Source of the DNA: JBOFCS01 sp051646185
GTDB taxonomy: Bacteria > Actinomycetota > Actinomycetes > Mycobacteriales > Mycobacteriaceae
DNA length: 6,766 nucleotides
Direction of reading: 5' to 3'
NCBI GenBank assembly: GCA_051646185.1
Contig: JBOFCS010000059.1
Location: 1-6,766, forward strand
Position 1 is the stretch's first letter, and every line of letters begins with the position of its first letter. The position numbers and the translations under genes were made by a program. Shown here one piece after another: positions 4,991 through 6,766 of this stretch. The notes under the pieces were generated by a model that worked only from the letters and a program-made list of their open reading frames with translations, was not told the DNA's origin and ran no database searches.

Positions 4991-6117
4991 GTCAAACCGT
5001 GGGGTTGATGATTAAGTGGTTCACAACCATCGGCGGTTACTACCACAATATCTTCTATTCGAGCACCCCAACTTCCTGGAAAATAAATACCTGGCTCGAC
5101 ACTAAAAGCCATCCCCTCGGTAAGAATGACATTGTTACCTTGGACGATGTAGGGCTCTTCATGGACTGATAAACCTATTCCGTGCCCTGTGCGATGGACA
5201 AAGGCCTCTGCTAACCCAGCCTCGGCTAGCACTCCGCGAGCTGCATTATCAACAGATTCAGCACTCACCCCAGGTCGCACCTGCTCGACGGCAGAGCGTT
5301 GGGCACGTTCAAGAACGGCACAGTGCTCAACAATGGTCGGATCGGGTACGCCAAGGCTGTATGTTCGGGTGCAATCCGAATAGTATCCAGCTGCTACTAG
5401 TCCCCCAATGTCAACAACAACAATATCGCCAGCTTCTAGTACTCGATCAGATACCTCGTGATGCGGATCAGCGCCATGGGGTCCCGAGCCTACGATGACA
5501 AAAGCGGCTTGCGTATGACCCTCTTTGATAATTGCGCGAGTAATGTCTGCCGCTACTTGTGCTTCAGTCCTACCAGCCTTAAGCCACAGTGGCACTTGTG
5601 CGTGTACCCGGTCAATAGCTGCACCTGCCTTGCGTAGCTCTTCAATCTCATTCTTATCCTTAATCATTCGAAGTTCGCGAAGTACTTCAGTAGCAAGCTG
5701 GGCAGTAGCGCCCAAATGTTCTTGCAGAGGCAGCACATGTAGTGCAGGCATGGAATCTGATACGGCATAATGTAGTGGAGTAGCAAGCCCAGAAGTAGTG
5801 AAAGAAGTCGCGACTAGCACGTAAGGGTTCAATCCATCAACCCAATCGCTAATTTTCAGCCCGAGCTCTGGGACGGCACTTTCTTTCAAGCTTGCCAACT
5901 CAAGCTGAGGTAATATGAGTGTAGGAACACTGCCGTCACTGGGTACCACCAGCGCAGTCAACCGCTCAAAGGAACTGGCACGGGAGCCAATAAGGTACTG
6001 CAAATCTGGCCCAGGAGCAATCACCAGACCAGCAAGATCTGCTTTGGCGGCTAAAGCTGCGGCCTTAGTGAGCCTTGAGCTATACACCGCAGCTGCAAAA
6101 CGCTCGGAAGTGTTCAT
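4978..6117 (-). CDS. pepQ: M24B family Xaa-Pro dipeptidase/aminopeptidase (PepE/PepQ-like)
   Basis: This cytosolic two-metal peptidase is expected to cleave peptide bonds before proline. The 379 residues comprise a creatinase-type N-terminal domain (about 12-145, including VIAPGPDLQYLIG at 32-44) and a pita-bread catalytic domain (about 155-370). All five metal ligands can be assigned: Asp236 in DIVVVDIGG, Asp248 in YYSDCTRTYSLG, His312 in HRTGHGIGLSVHE, Glu341 in FSVEPGIYFPG and Glu355 in GARIEDIVV. His319 and the GPHGADPHH segment (212-220) also fit the family. There is no signal peptide. The length and neighbour, a divergent 5'-3' exonuclease, match the PepE (Rv2089c) locus of M. tuberculosis as I recall it. 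The start is ATG 6117, six bases after a TAATCT box. The last 7 bp overlap the convergent reductase gene. Confidence 0.95.
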   Translation of the reverse strand: MNTSERFAAAVYSSRLTKAAALAAKADLAGLVIAPGPDLQYLIGSRASSFERLTALVVPSDGSVPTLILPQLELASLKESAVPELGLKISDWVDGLNPYVLVATSFTTSGLATPLHYAVSDSMPALHVLPLQEHLGATAQLATEVLRELRMIKDKNEIEELRKAGAAIDRVHAQVPLWLKAGRTEAQVAADITRAIIKEGHTQAAFVIVGSGPHGADPHHEVSDRVLEAGDIVVVDIGGLVAAGYYSDCTRTYSLGVPDPTIVEHCAVLERAQRSAVEQVRPGVSAESVDNAARGVLAEAGLAEAFVHRTGHGIGLSVHEEPYIVQGNNVILTEGMAFSVEPGIYFPGSWGARIEDIVVVTADGCEPLNHQPHGLTVVQ

Positions 6118-6123
6118 ACACTC

Positions 6124-6129
6124 AGATTA
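6124..6129 (-). promoter_or_regulatory. Putative leaderless -10 element for the dipeptidase gene
   Basis: On the minus strand TAATCT is followed by GAGTGT and then ATG at 6117. The six-base spacing is the same as at the SDR operon start and predicts transcription starting at or near the ATG. No clear Shine-Dalgarno and no convincing -35 box are present. A plus-strand TAGCTT (6128-6133) overlaps it by two bases and could serve the divergent exonuclease. Confidence 0.5.
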
Positions 6130-6144
6130 GCTTCCGTTACAGCA

Positions 6145-6165
6145 ATGGCAGTATTAGCGCTATGA
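6145..6165 (+). other. Possible upstream micro-ORF (MAVLAL) overlapping the exonuclease start
   Basis: ATG at 6145 opens a six-residue frame, MAVLAL, whose TGA (6163-6165) overlaps the exonuclease ATG (6162) as ATGA, the same coupling geometry used in the cob operon. No Shine-Dalgarno sequence is seen for either start. A TAGCTT box at 6128-6133 would place a transcript end close to this ATG. It could supply ribosomes to the exonuclease by re-initiation, or it may be chance. Confidence 0.25.
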
Positions 6166-6766
6166 CTGATACTCTGATGCTGCTTGATGGGGCAAGTTTA
6201 TGGTTCCGTGCTTTTTACGGAGTCCCAGAAAAAATTACTGCCCCCGATGGCCGCCCAGTTAATGCCGTGCGAGGTTTTATCGATATGGTGGCGGCCTTAA
6301 TGCAACGAGTCGAGCCAACCAGGCTCGCGGTATGCCTCGATCTGGACTGGAGACCTCAATTCAGGACAGATGCCATTGCTTCATACAAGGCGCATCGCGT
6401 AGCTGCGTCGGGGGATGAAGAGATAGCACCGGAGAGTCTTGGTCCCCAAGTAAACATGATCCTGAGTGTGCTTAATGCTTGTGGAATAGCAACCGCAGGG
6501 GCAGCAGGCTATGAAGCGGATGATGTTTTAGGAACGTTATGTGCCCAAGAGCGGTCGGCGAATGTGGTGGTGGTCAGCGGAGACCGAGACTTACTGCAAG
6601 TGGTGACCGATTCGCCGGTATCAGTACGCGTTCTCTATGTGGGCAATGGTTTGGCCAAGGCGACTCTATACGGCCCTAGCGAAGTTGCTGAACGCTATGG
6701 AGTTCCAGCTGAACGCGCAGGCCAAGGCTATGTTGAACTTGCTTTGCTGCGAGGAGACCCATCAGA
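6162..6766 (+). CDS. 5'-3' exonuclease (Pol I exonuclease-domain family, stand-alone, Rv2090-like), 3'-partial
   Basis: The frame opens at ATG 6162 and remains open for 201 codons to the window edge. It encodes the FEN-like nuclease fold of the DNA polymerase I N-terminal domain. LMLLDGASLWFRAFYG (5-20) carries the first metal-binding Asp9. A helical-arch segment has RPQF...SYKAHR (64-79), with Lys76 and Arg79. GYEADDVLGTL (117-127) supplies Glu118, Asp120 and Asp121, and VVVVSGDRDLLQVV (135-148) supplies Asp141 and Asp143. The final LRGDPS is the start of the helix-three-turn-helix entry. Whether a polymerase domain follows cannot be seen. The place beside a PepE-type dipeptidase argues for the stand-alone mycobacterial type rather than polA. 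Such enzymes process 5' flaps or RNA primers. ATG 6177 is an alternative start. No Shine-Dalgarno sequence is evident. Confidence 0.92.
   Translation, partial: MTDTLMLLDGASLWFRAFYGVPEKITAPDGRPVNAVRGFIDMVAALMQRVEPTRLAVCLDLDWRPQFRTDAIASYKAHRVAASGDEEIAPESLGPQVNMILSVLNACGIATAGAAGYEADDVLGTLCAQERSANVVVVSGDRDLLQVVTDSPVSVRVLYVGNGLAKATLYGPSEVAERYGVPAERAGQGYVELALLRGDPS

Noticed and set aside
1..6766. Search for CRISPR arrays, tRNAs, insertion-sequence ends, toxin-antitoxin or defence genes
   Set aside because: Nearly every base is accounted for by conserved genes, and no spaced direct repeats, transposase or tRNA-like sequences were seen by eye.

Overview
This window is a compact, gene-dense segment of an actinobacterial chromosome, most likely from the order Mycobacteriales. 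Gene content and order match, from memory, the Mycobacterium tuberculosis segment running from cobIJ (Rv2066) through cobK-cobM-cobL-SDR-F420 reductase (Rv2070c to Rv2074) to the dipeptidase/exonuclease pair (Rv2089c/Rv2090). G+C content sampled by eye is around half, well below mycobacteria, so a lower-GC relative such as a Corynebacterium is plausible. The genus cannot be fixed from this window alone. Nothing here looks mobile: I see no insertion sequence, tRNA, CRISPR array or integration site.

Layout. Bases 1-1013 (+) are the 3' part of a fused cobIJ gene: the tail of the CobI precorrin-2 C20-methyltransferase followed by a complete CobJ precorrin-3B C17-methyltransferase. It converges on, and overlaps by 13 bp, a four-gene minus-strand operon. 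In transcription order that operon is a DprE2-like short-chain dehydrogenase (4468-3725), cobL (3728-2502), cobM (2505-1756) and cobK (1756-1001). All three junctions overlap (ATGA, GTGA, TGATG), which indicates translational coupling. A 96-105 bp divergent intergenic region separates the operon from a plus-strand gene for a small FMN/F420-binding split-barrel protein like Rv2074, the F420H2-dependent biliverdin reductase (4574-4984). That gene in turn converges on and overlaps a minus-strand M24B Xaa-Pro dipeptidase (6117-4978). After a 44 bp divergent gap, a plus-strand 5'-3' exonuclease begins at 6162 and runs off the window.

How the genes work together. CobI, CobJ, CobM, CobK and CobL carry out most of the precorrin-2 to precorrin-8 stage of the aerobic cobalamin pathway: C20, C17 and C11 methylation, precorrin-6A reduction, and C5/C15 methylation with decarboxylation. 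CobG, CobF and CobH steps are not in the window. The SDR is locked into the cob operon by a 4 bp overlap with cobL, and the Rv2074-like reductase belongs to a family with a member that reduces a linear tetrapyrrole. These two are the least understood members of the neighbourhood and the best candidates for an undescribed role in corrinoid or tetrapyrrole metabolism. The dipeptidase and exonuclease look like a separate housekeeping pair.

Other signals are two leaderless-type promoters of identical geometry (TAANCT, 6 nt, start codon), a perfect 11-bp inverted repeat inside cobJ, a stem-loop on the second convergent junction, and a seven-codon upstream micro-ORF (stop codon included) that overlaps the exonuclease start as ATGA.
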